Origin: Mycobacteriales bacterium
GTDB lineage: Bacteria > Actinomycetota > Actinomycetes > Mycobacteriales > CADCTP01
Reading direction: 5' to 3'
DNA length: 64,000 nt
Assembly: GCA_035995165.1 (NCBI GenBank)
Contig: DASYKU010000122.1
Location: forward strand, 24,394-88,393
The notes beneath the pieces are model-generated. The model was not told where the DNA came from, did not search any database, and saw only the letters and a program-made list of their open reading frames with translations. Shown here in pieces: positions 1 through 8,264 of the stretch (its first letter is position 1; every line of letters starts with the position of its first letter). The translations under genes were made by a program, and so were the position numbers.

Positions 1-152
1 GCGCTGGGGAGGCGGACCGTCATCGACGGCCCGAGCCGGAACGTGCGGTTGTCCCAGCCGCTCATCCCGACCGGCCGGACCTCCAGATCGGCCCACTGCG
101 GGAACTGCGCCGCCACCAGCGCCCGGACCAGCGGCACGTCGATCCCGATCAT
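1..152 (-). CDS. Aminoglycoside phosphotransferase-like kinase, N-terminal fragment
   Basis: Only the first 50 codons lie in the window; the gene runs off the left edge. The N-terminus contains AQFPQWADLEVRPV followed by SGWDNRTFRLG. This matches the start of small-molecule kinases of the aminoglycoside phosphotransferase (APH) family, where the GxDN..F segment forms the nucleotide-binding strand. The ATG overlaps the stop of the NAD kinase gene upstream (ATGA, 149-152), so the two are probably translationally coupled. Substrate cannot be predicted; most such actinobacterial APH proteins are uncharacterised and not proven resistance genes. Confidence 0.7.
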   Translation of the reverse strand, partial: MIGIDVPLVRALVAAQFPQWADLEVRPVGMSGWDNRTFRLGPSMTVRLPS

Positions 153-1081
153 TCGACCGCGCGGTGGTCGTCGGCCAGGCCGGGGTCCCGGGCGGTCCGG
201 AGCTGGTCGCGCAGCCGGCTCGGGATCAGCTCCAGCAGCTGGTCCGGCTTGAGCGGCAGGTCCAGCAGGCTGAGCTTGACCCGGCTGCGGCGGGCGTGCG
301 AGTCGGCGTCGAGGCGGACCACGTTGACCGCGTCCGGTCGCAGCCGCAGGGTCAGCTCCGCGTGCGGGGCGAGCGTGCCGGTGACGGCGCCGTCCACGAC
401 GTACCGCAGCTCCTCGTCGCCGCCGCGCAACGTCACCACGTCCGAGCCGCCGAGCACGACCGGCCGGCTCACGCCGGCCATCGGGGCGACCGGGGTCAGC
501 GTGATCGAGGGCGCCGACGGCGAGACGACCGGACCGCCGGCCGCGTAGTTGTAGGCCGTGGATCCCGTCGGCGTGCACGCGATCACCCCGTCGCCGCGGT
601 AGTAGCCGTGTGCGGAGTCGTTGACGAGCAGGTCCAGGCTGACCGACGTCCAGGGCTGCGCCGCGGTCACCACCACGTCGTTGAACGCGACGTCGGCGTC
701 GCCCAGCCCCAGGTCGAGACAGCTGTGCGGCTCCAGCGTGAAGCGGTCGGCGACCAGCCGGTCCAGCGCGTCCGGCAGCTCGTCCGGGGTGATCTCGACC
801 AGGAAGCCGACGTTGCCGTGGTTGACGCCGAGCACCGGGGTCGGCCGCCCGACCACCAGCCGCATCGCGCCGAGCATGGTGCCGTCGCCGCCCAGCGCGA
901 CCACCGCCTCGACCCGCTCGGCGAACCCGTCGGCCGGCACCAGCGTCACGCCGGGGCCGACCCGGTCGGCGTCGGCCTGCCGGGCGACCACGGTCACGCC
1001 GTACCGGGCGGCGAAGTCGGTGATCACCCGGACCGAGCCGGCGACGGGCTTGCGCGGGTGGACGACCAGGCCGAGCTCCAT
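149..1081 (-). CDS. nadK: NAD kinase
   Basis: ATP- or polyphosphate-dependent NAD kinase making NADP in the cytoplasm. The 310-residue protein has the family GGDGT motif at residues 64-68, NVGFL near 90, the conserved Asn-Asp pair at 134-135 (AFND, where Asn-Glu is usual) and TPTGSTAY at 170-177. Length is normal for the family. The frame is open much further upstream, but the ATG at 1081 is chosen because GGGAGA lies 8 nt before it and homology begins there. It overlaps the APH-like gene by 4 bp. Confidence 0.93.
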   Translation of the reverse strand: MELGLVVHPRKPVAGSVRVITDFAARYGVTVVARQADADRVGPGVTLVPADGFAERVEAVVALGGDGTMLGAMRLVVGRPTPVLGVNHGNVGFLVEITPDELPDALDRLVADRFTLEPHSCLDLGLGDADVAFNDVVVTAAQPWTSVSLDLLVNDSAHGYYRGDGVIACTPTGSTAYNYAAGGPVVSPSAPSITLTPVAPMAGVSRPVVLGGSDVVTLRGGDEELRYVVDGAVTGTLAPHAELTLRLRPDAVNVVRLDADSHARRSRVKLSLLDLPLKPDQLLELIPSRLRDQLRTARDPGLADDHRAVE

Positions 1082-1165
1082 GAGCACAGTCTCCCGTTCC
1101 CGGGGATCGCATCCAGTTGCTGTGAGTGAACGCCGATCCCACCCCGCCGGGGGCAGGATGGGCGG

Positions 1166-1840
1166 GTGGCCGACCGCCTGCTCCTCGTCGAGGACGACCC
1201 GCGCATCCGGGGCGCGCTCGTGCTCGGCCTGACCGACCAGGGGTACGAGGTCGTCGAGGCCGGCTCGGGGGAGTCCGCGCTGGGGCTGATCCGGTCCGAC
1301 CGGTTCGACGTCGTGCTGCTGGACCTGATGCTGCCGGGGATGGACGGCTTCGCCGTCTGCCGGACCGTACGGACCCAGGGCGACCTGCCGATCATCATGA
1401 TCACCGCGCGCTCGGGCTCGGACGACGTGATCCGCGGCCTGGAGGCCGGCGCCGACGACTACGTGACCAAGCCGGTGGTGGCCAGCGAGCTGGCGGCCCG
1501 GATCCGGGCCCTGCTGCGCCGGGCCCGCCCGCCGGAGCCGGCCGTGCTCGCGGCCGGGGACGTGCGCATCCATCCCGACCGCGGGGTGGCGTTGCGCCGG
1601 GGCGAGGACGTGCACCTGACCCTGACCGAGCTGCGGTTGCTCACTGAACTGGCCGCGGCCGCGGGCAGCGTGGTCACCCGCGAGCAGCTGCTGGAACGGG
1701 TCTGGGGCTACGACTACTTCGGCGACACCCGGCTGCTCGACGTGCACGTACGGCGGCTGCGCCGCAAGGTCGAGGACGACCCGAGCACGCCGACGCTGGT
1801 GCTCACCGTGCGCGGCGTCGGCTACCGGGTCGCGTCGTGA
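1166..1840 (+). CDS. OmpR/PhoB-family response regulator
   Basis: DNA-binding response regulator of a two-component system. The 224-residue protein has a receiver domain at 1-115 with acidic D10/D11, phospho-acceptor D53 in VVLLDLM, Thr/Ser switch MITA near 80 and K102 in TKP. A winged-helix Trans_reg_C domain covers about 130-224, ending in RGVGYRV. It starts at GTG 1166; no strong ribosome site is seen. The partner kinase follows 19 bp later. The signal sensed is unknown. Confidence 0.93.
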   Translation: MADRLLLVEDDPRIRGALVLGLTDQGYEVVEAGSGESALGLIRSDRFDVVLLDLMLPGMDGFAVCRTVRTQGDLPIIMITARSGSDDVIRGLEAGADDYVTKPVVASELAARIRALLRRARPPEPAVLAAGDVRIHPDRGVALRRGEDVHLTLTELRLLTELAAAAGSVVTREQLLERVWGYDYFGDTRLLDVHVRRLRRKVEDDPSTPTLVLTVRGVGYRVAS

Positions 1841-1859
1841 GCGGACGCGGGGTCGCGTC

Positions 1860-3257
1860 GTGAGGGGTGGCGCCCGGATGCGGGGCGTCGGCCGGGAGCT
1901 GGGCCGGATCCCGGTCCGCAACCGGGTCATCGCCGCGTTCACGCTCGGGTCGGTCGCGGTGTCGGTGATCGTCGCCGTGGTGACCTGGAACCTCACGACC
2001 GGCTACATGATGCAGCAGCGCGAGCAGAGCGTGGACCGGCAGGCCATCCTCAACGCCCGCCTCGTCGACGGCGCCCTGGCCCGCAACGCGACCGACCTGG
2101 CGGCCCTGCTCACCGGTCTGGCCTCCTCGCCGGAGGCGGCGATCTTCGTCCGGCAGCCGGACGGCTGGATCTCCGGCGGCACGGTCTCGGACAACATCGG
2201 CCCGCAGGACATGCCGGCCGCGCTGCTGGCCGCGGCCGCCCGCGGCGACACCGCCCGGCAGCGGCTGCGGGTCGCCGGCACCCCGGTGGTCGCGGTGGCG
2301 ATGACGCTGCCCCGGACCGGGGTCGCGTACGTCGAGGTGTTCCCGTTGCGGGACCTGGACCGGGCCTTCCGGTTCATCAGCCTGATGCTGCTCGGCGGGG
2401 TGCTGGCGACCGCGCTGCTCGGCGCCTCGACCGGCTGGTGGGCCAGCCGGCGGGCGTTGCGGCCGCTGACCGACCTGACCGCGGCCGCGGCCAGGATCGC
2501 GCACGGCGACCTGTCCACCCGGCTGCCGATCCGCGACGACAAGGACCTCGGCCCGCTGGCCGCGGCGTTCAACGAGACCGCCGGCGACCTGGAGGCGCGG
2601 GTGGCCCGGGACGCCCGGTTCGCCTCCGACGTCAGCCACGAGCTGCGCTCGCCGGTGACCACGATGGCCGCCGCGATGGAGGTGCTGGTCCGGCGCCGGG
2701 ACGAGGTCTCGCCGGCCGCCCGGCACGCGATCGACCTGCTCGACACCGACCTGCGCCGGTTCCGCCGGCTGGTCGGCGACCTGCTGGAGATCTCCCGCAT
2801 CGACCAGGGTGCGTTCCGGCTCTCGGCCGAGCGGCTGGACCTGGGCGAGCTGGTCGCGAACGTGGTCGCCCGGTCCTCGCCGGTGCCGGTCGAGGCGGCC
2901 GGCCCGGTGCCGGTGCTGGGCGACCGGCGCCGGCTGGAGCAGGTCGTGTCGAACCTGGTCGACAACGCCGAACGGCACGGGCGCGGGCTGGTCCGGATCG
3001 CGGTCTGCCGGGTCGACGGGCGGGCCCGGCTGGAGGTCGACGACGCCGGACCGGGCGTACCGGTGGTGGAGCGGGACCGGATCTTCGAGCGGTTCGCCCG
3101 GGTCTCGGACCGCGACCGGCACGTCGACGACACCGGCAGCGGGCTCGGGCTCGCCCTCGTCGCCCAGCACGTACGGCTGCACTCGGGCACGGTCGCGGTG
3201 ACCGACCGGCCCGGCGGTGGAGCCCGGTTCGTGCTGGAGCTGGGCGGGCTCCCTTGA
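1860..3257 (+). CDS. Membrane sensor histidine kinase (HAMP-HisKA-HATPase)
   Basis: Partner of the response regulator at 1166. Order of parts: N-terminal transmembrane helix (about 24-44), extracytoplasmic sensor of about 125 residues, second helix (172-192), HAMP linker, dimerisation/phosphoacceptor region with DVSHELRSP (H260), then the ATPase domain with N box SNLVDNAERHG, G1 DDAGPGVP, F box IFERFAR and G2 GSGLGLAL. All catalytic boxes are intact. GTG 1860 is taken as start, but ATG 1878 is possible. Its stop overlaps the TTG of the following lipoprotein. Confidence 0.92.
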   Translation: MRGGARMRGVGRELGRIPVRNRVIAAFTLGSVAVSVIVAVVTWNLTTGYMMQQREQSVDRQAILNARLVDGALARNATDLAALLTGLASSPEAAIFVRQPDGWISGGTVSDNIGPQDMPAALLAAAARGDTARQRLRVAGTPVVAVAMTLPRTGVAYVEVFPLRDLDRAFRFISLMLLGGVLATALLGASTGWWASRRALRPLTDLTAAAARIAHGDLSTRLPIRDDKDLGPLAAAFNETAGDLEARVARDARFASDVSHELRSPVTTMAAAMEVLVRRRDEVSPAARHAIDLLDTDLRRFRRLVGDLLEISRIDQGAFRLSAERLDLGELVANVVARSSPVPVEAAGPVPVLGDRRRLEQVVSNLVDNAERHGRGLVRIAVCRVDGRARLEVDDAGPGVPVVERDRIFERFARVSDRDRHVDDTGSGLGLALVAQHVRLHSGTVAVTDRPGGGARFVLELGGLP

Positions 3258-3472
3258 CCGGCGCCCCCGCGCGCAAGCGGGCGCTGGTGGCCGTGCTGGT
3301 CGGTGCGGCGCTGGCCGGGTGCGGGGTGAAGGCGCAGGGGGAGCCGGAGATCCTGCGGTCGCCGCCGGCTGCTCCGACCGCCACGCCGTCGGCGACCGAG
3401 CGGCCGACCGCGACGGACCGGCCGACCCCGACCTCTTCCAGCGTGCTCAGACCGGCCCCGGCGACGCCCTGA
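3254..3472 (+). CDS. Small lipoprotein coupled to the kinase gene
   Basis: A 72-residue reading frame starting at TTG, which overlaps the kinase stop (TTGA, 3254-3257). The n-region has Arg/Lys, followed by a hydrophobic core and lipobox ALAGC with Cys at residue 23. The mature part is only about 50 residues, beginning CGVKAQGEPEIL and then becoming Pro/Thr/Ser-rich. Actinobacterial RR-kinase pairs are often followed by a large GerMN-type lipoprotein with a similar CGV start. This may be a truncated relic or a genuinely short cell-surface accessory protein. A later GTG (about 3289) would lose the charged n-region, so TTG is preferred. Confidence 0.6.
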   Translation: MTGAPARKRALVAVLVGAALAGCGVKAQGEPEILRSPPAAPTATPSATERPTATDRPTPTSSSVLRPAPATP

Positions 3473-3570
3473 CTCGTTGTCAGGCAACCGTCAGGCGAAT
3501 ACGGTCCGGAGCCCGGCTGTCCGGGAGATCGTGGTCTGGTCAGTTACCGCTCCCCGAGGAGGCTGACACG

Positions 3571-3933
3571 GTGACCCCCGCCGCCCCCGCAGCGCCGCAG
3601 TTCGTCGTCGACACCCACCGCGAGGGCACGACCGAGATCGTGGTCGTGCAGGGTGAGGTGGACATCGCGACCGCGCCGCTGCTGCGGGCCGTGCTGGACA
3701 CGGTGGTGGCGCGGCGGCCGAGCCGGGTCGAGGTCGACCTGTCCGGTGCGACCTTCCTCGACGCGCACGCGCTGACCACGCTGGCCGCGGTCCGCCGCCG
3801 GCTGTTCTCCCGGCACGCCGTGCTGGTGCTGCGGGATCCCAGCCCGGTCGTGGTCCGGCTGCTGGAGCTGACCCGGATGACGCTGGCCTTCGAGATCGTG
3901 CCCGGGCCGGCCGAGGTCCGGCGTGCCGGGTAG
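3571..3933 (+). CDS. STAS-domain protein (anti-sigma antagonist-like)
   Basis: A 120-residue single STAS domain, GTG start with GAGGAGG 8-14 nt upstream. The conserved strand-helix segment reads VDLSGATFLDAHAL (56-68). In SpoIIAA/RsbV-type antagonists the position after FLD/FID is Ser and is phosphorylated; here it is Ala-His. The protein therefore probably binds a partner without the usual kinase switch. No RsbW-like kinase or sigma factor is adjacent, so the partner is not evident from context. Confidence 0.85.
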   Translation: MTPAAPAAPQFVVDTHREGTTEIVVVQGEVDIATAPLLRAVLDTVVARRPSRVEVDLSGATFLDAHALTTLAAVRRRLFSRHAVLVLRDPSPVVVRLLELTRMTLAFEIVPGPAEVRRAG

Positions 3934-3939
3934 GGCGGA

Positions 3940-4653
3940 CTAGTAGTCCTCGGTGTCCTCGGTCCGGACCTCGACCACTCCGTCGACGTCGTTCAGCTCG
4001 GCCAGCAGCGCGGTGTTCGGCCCGGTGCCGCGCAGCTCCAGCCCCACCCGGACCAGCGGCGGGCCGGACTCGCCGCCCGGGCCGACGGAGGTGCCGGCCG
4101 GGGCCGTCTCGACCCGGGTCACGGCCCAGCCCGCGTTCGTACAGGTGGCCAGGACGTCCCGCAGGACACCCCGGCCGTCGACGTACGTGCAGGACAGCGC
4201 CGCGGTGGCGGGTTGCCGTCCGGACAGCCGCTGGGCCAGCGGGGTCAGGCCGTAGAGCACGCCGAAGTGCCCGGCCGTGCACAGCAGCGCCAGCAGCGGC
4301 AGGCCGGCGGCGGCCGCGGTGCCGATGGCGGCGGTGAGCCAGATCGTGGCGGCGGTCGTCAGCCCGCGGACCGCGCCGCGCTGGACGAAGATCAGCCCGG
4401 CGCCGATGAACCCGAGCCCGGACACGATCTGGGCCGCGACCCGGGACGGGTCGAACACCACCTGGCCGGGGACCACGACGTCCTGGAAGCCGTACTTGCT
4501 GACGAGCAGGAACAGCGCCGAGCCGAGCCCGACGATCGTGTGCGTGCGCAGCCCGGCCGACTTCTGCCGCAGCTGCCGTTCGAGGCCGATGACCGCCGAC
4601 AACGCGAACGCGAGCGCCAGCTCGCCCACCTGAGCCCAACCCTGGCCGTTCAT
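3940..4653 (-). CDS. MgtC/SapB family membrane protein
   Basis: A 237-residue protein with four or five hydrophobic helices in the first 140 residues and the MgtC signature region: SAVIGLERQLRQKSAGLRTH, followed by GLGFIGAGLIF and GLTTAATIW. An ACT-like cytoplasmic tail follows to the C-terminus. MgtC proteins are linked to magnesium limitation and modulation of membrane ATPases in other bacteria; the role here is inferred only by family. ATG 4653 sits 7 nt after TAGTCT (leaderless arrangement). It is divergent from ctaG-like gene 4733. Confidence 0.85.
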   Translation of the reverse strand: MNGQGWAQVGELALAFALSAVIGLERQLRQKSAGLRTHTIVGLGSALFLLVSKYGFQDVVVPGQVVFDPSRVAAQIVSGLGFIGAGLIFVQRGAVRGLTTAATIWLTAAIGTAAAAGLPLLALLCTAGHFGVLYGLTPLAQRLSGRQPATAALSCTYVDGRGVLRDVLATCTNAGWAVTRVETAPAGTSVGPGGESGPPLVRVGLELRGTGPNTALLAELNDVDGVVEVRTEDTEDY

Positions 4654-4660
4654 CGGCGGG

Positions 4661-4666
4661 AGACTA
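4661..4666 (-). promoter_or_regulatory. -10 hexamer of MgtC gene (leaderless)
   Basis: Reads TAGTCT on the minus strand, then 7 nt, then ATG 4653. No ribosome-binding site is visible, so the transcript is predicted to start at or next to the ATG. Confidence 0.55.
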
Positions 4667-4732
4667 GTACCCGGACCCGGACGGACCACCCCGGGCGGGA
4701 ACCGTCCGGGGTTCGCGTGCGACCGTGGGGTT

Positions 4733-5695
4733 GTGAACCTCCCTCCGCTCGAGCTCGGGCAGCTGGCCGGGCAGGCGCAGGGCCGCCCCGGCGTGCTCGT
4801 CGCGGTGGGCCTGGCGGCGGTGGCATACCTGATCGGGGCCGCCCGGGTCCGGGGCTGGCCGATCGGCCGGACCGCGGCGTTCCTCGGCGGTCTCTTGGTC
4901 GTCGTGGTGGCCACCTGCAGCGGCATCGAGCCGTACGGGCAGGTGCTGGAGTGGATGCACATGATCGAGCACCTGCTGCTCATCATGGTCGCGCCGGTGC
5001 TGCTGGCGATCGGCTCGCCGCTGCAGCTGGTCTCGGACGCGCTGCCGGCCCGCGGCTCGGCGGCCTGGCAGGCGTTCCTCAACCGGCCGGTGGTCGGCTG
5101 GCTGACCTCGCCCGCGTTCGCCGCCGGGGTGTACGCGGTCGCGGTCATCGGCGTGCACCTCACCGGGATCATGGACCGGGCGATGGCCGACCAGAACGTG
5201 CACGTGCTGGAGGAGCTGGCCTACCTCGTCGCCGGGATGCTGCTGTTCCAGCTCGTCTTCGGTCGCCGGCCCGGACCCTGGCAGCTGTCCGGCGGCGCCC
5301 GGATGGCGCTGCTCGCCCTGGTCACGCCGGTGGACACGGTGGTCGGCGTGGTGCTGCTGCAGACCGGCACCGTCGAGGGCGGCCTCGGCGACGCCGGCCA
5401 CCTGCACGCCCGGCCGGACTGGGCGCTGTCGGCGGCCTCGGACACGGTCGCGGCCGGCACCACCATGTGGATCGGCGGCACCGGCCTGATGGCGCTGCTC
5501 ATGCTCGTGGTGGGGCTGGTCTGGCTGCACGGCCGGGCGCCGGCGGCCCTCCAGCCGGGCTGGACCGAGCGGGCCCGGATGTCGACGATGGCCGAGCGGA
5601 CCGGCCAGCCGGAGTCGGCCGACCTGGACGACGACGATGCCGCGCTGGCGGCGTACAACCGGTGGCTGGCGAAGATGGCCGAGCGGGAGCACTAG
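4733..5695 (+). CDS. Cytochrome c oxidase assembly protein, CtaG (caa3) type
   Basis: A 320-residue polytopic membrane protein with about seven helices. Family features visible include the MHMIEHLLLIMVAPVLLAIG region (His-rich helix near 80-100), VLEELAYLVAG and TPVDTVVG. This is the caa3_CtaG family associated with copper centre assembly of cytochrome oxidases; no oxidase genes are nearby. The C-terminal 45 residues are cytoplasmic and acidic, ending in a short coiled helix. Starts at GTG 4733; its stop converges with the SDR gene at 5692, overlapping 4 bp. Confidence 0.87.
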   Translation: MNLPPLELGQLAGQAQGRPGVLVAVGLAAVAYLIGAARVRGWPIGRTAAFLGGLLVVVVATCSGIEPYGQVLEWMHMIEHLLLIMVAPVLLAIGSPLQLVSDALPARGSAAWQAFLNRPVVGWLTSPAFAAGVYAVAVIGVHLTGIMDRAMADQNVHVLEELAYLVAGMLLFQLVFGRRPGPWQLSGGARMALLALVTPVDTVVGVVLLQTGTVEGGLGDAGHLHARPDWALSAASDTVAAGTTMWIGGTGLMALLMLVVGLVWLHGRAPAALQPGWTERARMSTMAERTGQPESADLDDDDAALAAYNRWLAKMAEREH

Positions 5696-6441
5696 CCCGA
5701 GATCGTCGGGCGGCCGCCGTCGACGGAGATCCGCTGGCCGTTGACGTACGAGGCCGCGTCCGAGACCAGGAAGCCGACCACGTCGGCGACGTCCTCGGGC
5801 CGGCACACCCGGCCGTACGGGAACCGCGGATCCAGTGCGGCCGCCGCCTCGACCCCGGCGACCGCGCGGGCCAGCCGGTCGCCCATGTCGGTCACGACCA
5901 GCCCGGGCGCGACGACGTTGGTGTGGATGCCGTGCCGCAGCTCCTCCAGCGCGAGCGTCGCGGCCAGCCCCTCCAGCGCCAGCTTCCCCATCATGTACGG
6001 CGACCCGCCCGGCATCGCGTGCGCCGCGTTCACGCTGGAGATCAGCACGACGTCGCCGCGCTCGAGCGCCCGCATCTGCGGCACCAGCGCCTGACAGAGC
6101 CAGTACGGCCCGTACGCCAGGGTCCGCAGGACCCGCTCCAGCTCGGCCGGGTCGGTGTCGACGACGGTGTTGCCGCGGGACGCGATCCCGGCGTTGCAGA
6201 CCAGCACGTCGACCTGCCCGAAGTCGGCGACCACGGCCGCGGCCAGCGCCGCGCACTCGTCCCGGTCGGCGACGTCGGCCTGGTACGCGCGGCCGCCGAT
6301 CCCGGCCGCGGTGGCCTCGGCCGCCTCGCGGTCCCGCCGGTAGTTGACCGCGACCGTGCACCCGTCCGCGGCCAGCCGCCGGCTGATCGCCCGCCCGATC
6401 CCGCGCCCACCCCCGGTCACCAACGCCACCCGTCCGGCCAT
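5692..6441 (-). CDS. SDR family oxidoreductase
   Basis: A 249-residue classical short-chain dehydrogenase. It has the nucleotide-binding TGGGRGIG at residues 9-16, CNAG near 80, catalytic Ser in LISSVNA and Tyr-Lys in SPYMMGK, and the FabG-like C-terminus NGQRISVDGG. All catalytic residues are present, so an NAD(P)-dependent carbonyl/alcohol oxidoreductase is expected; substrate unknown. GGAGG lies a few bases before ATG 6441. A second SDR gene follows upstream on the same strand 22 bp away, so the two may be co-transcribed. Confidence 0.9.
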   Translation of the reverse strand: MAGRVALVTGGGRGIGRAISRRLAADGCTVAVNYRRDREAAEATAAGIGGRAYQADVADRDECAALAAAVVADFGQVDVLVCNAGIASRGNTVVDTDPAELERVLRTLAYGPYWLCQALVPQMRALERGDVVLISSVNAAHAMPGGSPYMMGKLALEGLAATLALEELRHGIHTNVVAPGLVVTDMGDRLARAVAGVEAAAALDPRFPYGRVCRPEDVADVVGFLVSDAASYVNGQRISVDGGRPTISG

Positions 6442-6463
6442 CCGGCGCCTCCGTTCAATCGGT

Positions 6464-7225
6464 TCAGTCGTGAGCGCCGGGCACGGTCTGGTCCCAGTCC
6501 AGGACGGAGCCTGTCACGACCCCGCTGCGGTCCGACAGCAGGAAGACGACCATCTCGGCGATCTCGTCCGGCTGGCCGAGGCGGCCCATCGGCAGCTCGG
6601 CCGCGGCCTTCGCGGCCCAGTCGCCGGACGCGCCGTGGGCGGCCCGCTGCACCGCCGCCTCGCCCTCGGTCTCGGTCCAGCCGATGTCCAGGCCGTTGAT
6701 CCGGATCCGGTCGAACCGGTGCGCGTACGCGGCGTTGCGGGTCAGCCCGGCCAGCCCCGCCTTGGCCGCCACGTACGCGGCCAGGTACGGCTGCCCGCCG
6801 AGCTCCGACGCCGAGATCACGTTGACGATCGAGCCCGGCGCGGCGCGGCGGACCATGTCCGCCACGGCCGCCTGCATGAGGAAGAACGGGCCGCGCAGGT
6901 TCACCGCCAGGTGCGCGTCGAACAGCTCCGGCGTGGTCTCCAGCAGCGTTCCCCGGGTGACCAGCCCGGCGGCGTTGACCAGGCAGTCGAGCCGGCCGTT
7001 GGCGGCCACGGTGGTCGCGACGGCGGCCCGGACCTGCGCCACGTCGGTCACGTCGCAGGGGACGTACGTGGCGCCCAGCCGGTCGGCCACCGCCGCCCCG
7101 AGTGACTCCCGGCGCCCGGTGATCACCACCCGGGCACCCTCGCGCACGGCTGCGGCCGCGACGGCCGCGCCGACCCCCTGCGTACCGCCGCTGACCAGCA
7201 CGACCCGGTCGTGGAGCAGGCTCAC
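6464..7225 (-). CDS. SDR family oxidoreductase
   Basis: A 253-residue short-chain dehydrogenase with SGGTQGVG at 12-19, NAAG near 89, SASE(L) for the catalytic serine and AAYVAAK for Tyr-Lys. The C-terminal VTGSVLDWDQ differs from the common DGG ending, as in a subgroup of uncharacterised oxidoreductases. It lies upstream of the SDR at 5692 in the same direction, suggesting a two-gene unit acting on related substrates. The start is the GTG at 7225; no strong ribosome site is visible. Confidence 0.88.
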   Translation of the reverse strand: MSLLHDRVVLVSGGTQGVGAAVAAAAVREGARVVITGRRESLGAAVADRLGATYVPCDVTDVAQVRAAVATTVAANGRLDCLVNAAGLVTRGTLLETTPELFDAHLAVNLRGPFFLMQAAVADMVRRAAPGSIVNVISASELGGQPYLAAYVAAKAGLAGLTRNAAYAHRFDRIRINGLDIGWTETEGEAAVQRAAHGASGDWAAKAAAELPMGRLGQPDEIAEMVVFLLSDRSGVVTGSVLDWDQTVPGAHD

Positions 7226-7382
7226 GTCAGGTACAGATCGTTCGTCATGGTGTCAGCGTCGGAGCACTGCGCCACCGGGTCAACGCTCTGCTGGGCCAGT
7301 AGCCCGTCGGAGACGGTGAGATGCAGCACCCCGGCCGGTGACCAGGCGTGTCGGCGCTGTGATGCCTTGCCCGGAGACCGTG

Positions 7383-7412
7383 CGGAATCGGTTCCGAAGA
7401 GGGAAAATTCCC
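7383..7412. promoter_or_regulatory. Two short palindromes in front of the ANTAR gene
   Basis: CGGAA-TCGG-TTCCG (7383-7396) and GGGAA-AA-TTCCC (7401-7412) lie back to back just before GTG 7415. The second overlaps the probable ribosome site AAGAGGGA, so binding or RNA folding there could affect translation. Confidence 0.35.
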
Positions 7413-7414
7413 GC

Positions 7415-8254
7415 GTGAGCGACGGTGTGCTGCCCGACGAGAGGCGGGGCGACGCGCCGGAGGAGCGTGGCCGCGGCGAGGACCGCGCCGCGATCGGGCG
7501 GCGGGACGCACCGGAGAGCCGGCGGGCGGTGCGGGCCACCGTGGCCGCCGCCTCGGCGCTGCGGCACTCGCTGCGGCGCGACCCGGCTCCGGTCCTGGTC
7601 GACCTGACCGAGCTGGCCAAGGAGCTGCACAAGGTCCGGACCATGCCCGAGACGCTGGACCGGATCGCCCGGCTGGCGCTGCGGGCAGTGCCCGCGGCCG
7701 AGCGCGCCAGCGTCACGCTGCCGGGGCTGATCACGGCGGCCGCGACCGACGGCCTGGCCCGCCGGCTCGACGGCCTGCAGTACGGCGCGGGCGCCGGCCC
7801 CACGCTCGACGCGCTCGCGGCGGTCCCGGCCGAGCCGGTGGCGGACCTGGCCGGGCTCCCCGGCCCGCGCTGGCGCGACTTCCCGGCCGCCGCGGTCCGG
7901 GCCGGCGCGCACAGCGTGCTGTCCTGCCCGCTGGTGCTCGGCGGCGAGACGCTCGGCGCGCTGACCCTCTACGCCGGGCCGGCCGGGGCGTTCGGGCCGC
8001 GGACGAGGACGCTCGCGGCGGCGTACGCGACCCATGCGGGGGCCGCGCTGGCCCGCGCGGCCGAGCACGAACAGGCCGTCCAGCTGCGGCAGGCGGTCGC
8101 CTCGAACCCGGTCATCGGCGCGGCGATCGGCATCCTCGTGGGCACCGAGCGGATCACCGAGGCCGAGGCGTTCGACCGGCTGCGGGTGGCCAGCCAGCAC
8201 AGCAACCGCAAGCTCCGCGACATCGCGGCCGAGATCGTCGCCCGCGGCCGCTAG
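7415..8254 (+). CDS. GAF-ANTAR regulator
   Basis: A 279-residue predicted RNA-binding antiterminator. A charged N-terminal tail (1-60) precedes a GAF domain (about 65-210, with HSVLSCPLVLGGETLGALTLY). The C-terminal ANTAR domain (about 220-275) contains ASNPVIGAAIGILVG and SNRKLRDIAAEIV, the hallmark helix bundle. ANTAR proteins act on paired stem-loops in nascent RNA; no target pair was identified here. The frame is open from 7211, but GTG 7415 is chosen because AGAGGGA precedes it and coding-like sequence starts there. Confidence 0.87.
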   Translation: MSDGVLPDERRGDAPEERGRGEDRAAIGRRDAPESRRAVRATVAAASALRHSLRRDPAPVLVDLTELAKELHKVRTMPETLDRIARLALRAVPAAERASVTLPGLITAAATDGLARRLDGLQYGAGAGPTLDALAAVPAEPVADLAGLPGPRWRDFPAAAVRAGAHSVLSCPLVLGGETLGALTLYAGPAGAFGPRTRTLAAAYATHAGAALARAAEHEQAVQLRQAVASNPVIGAAIGILVGTERITEAEAFDRLRVASQHSNRKLRDIAAEIVARGR

Positions 8255-8257
8255 CGT
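8252..8257 (+). promoter_or_regulatory. -10 hexamer of DUF952 gene (overlaps upstream stop)
   Basis: TAGCGT, 7 nt before ATG 8265. Its TAG is also the stop codon of the ANTAR gene, so promoter and terminator codon share bases. Confidence 0.5.
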
Positions 8258-8264
8258 GGCCGGT

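Noticed and set aside
1..152. Antibiotic-resistance gene call for the APH-like fragment
   Set aside because: Only 50 residues are visible and most chromosomal homologues are not resistance determinants.
4213..6699. An 828-codon plus-strand frame
   Set aside because: Low-complexity shadow of MgtC, CtaG and SDR genes.
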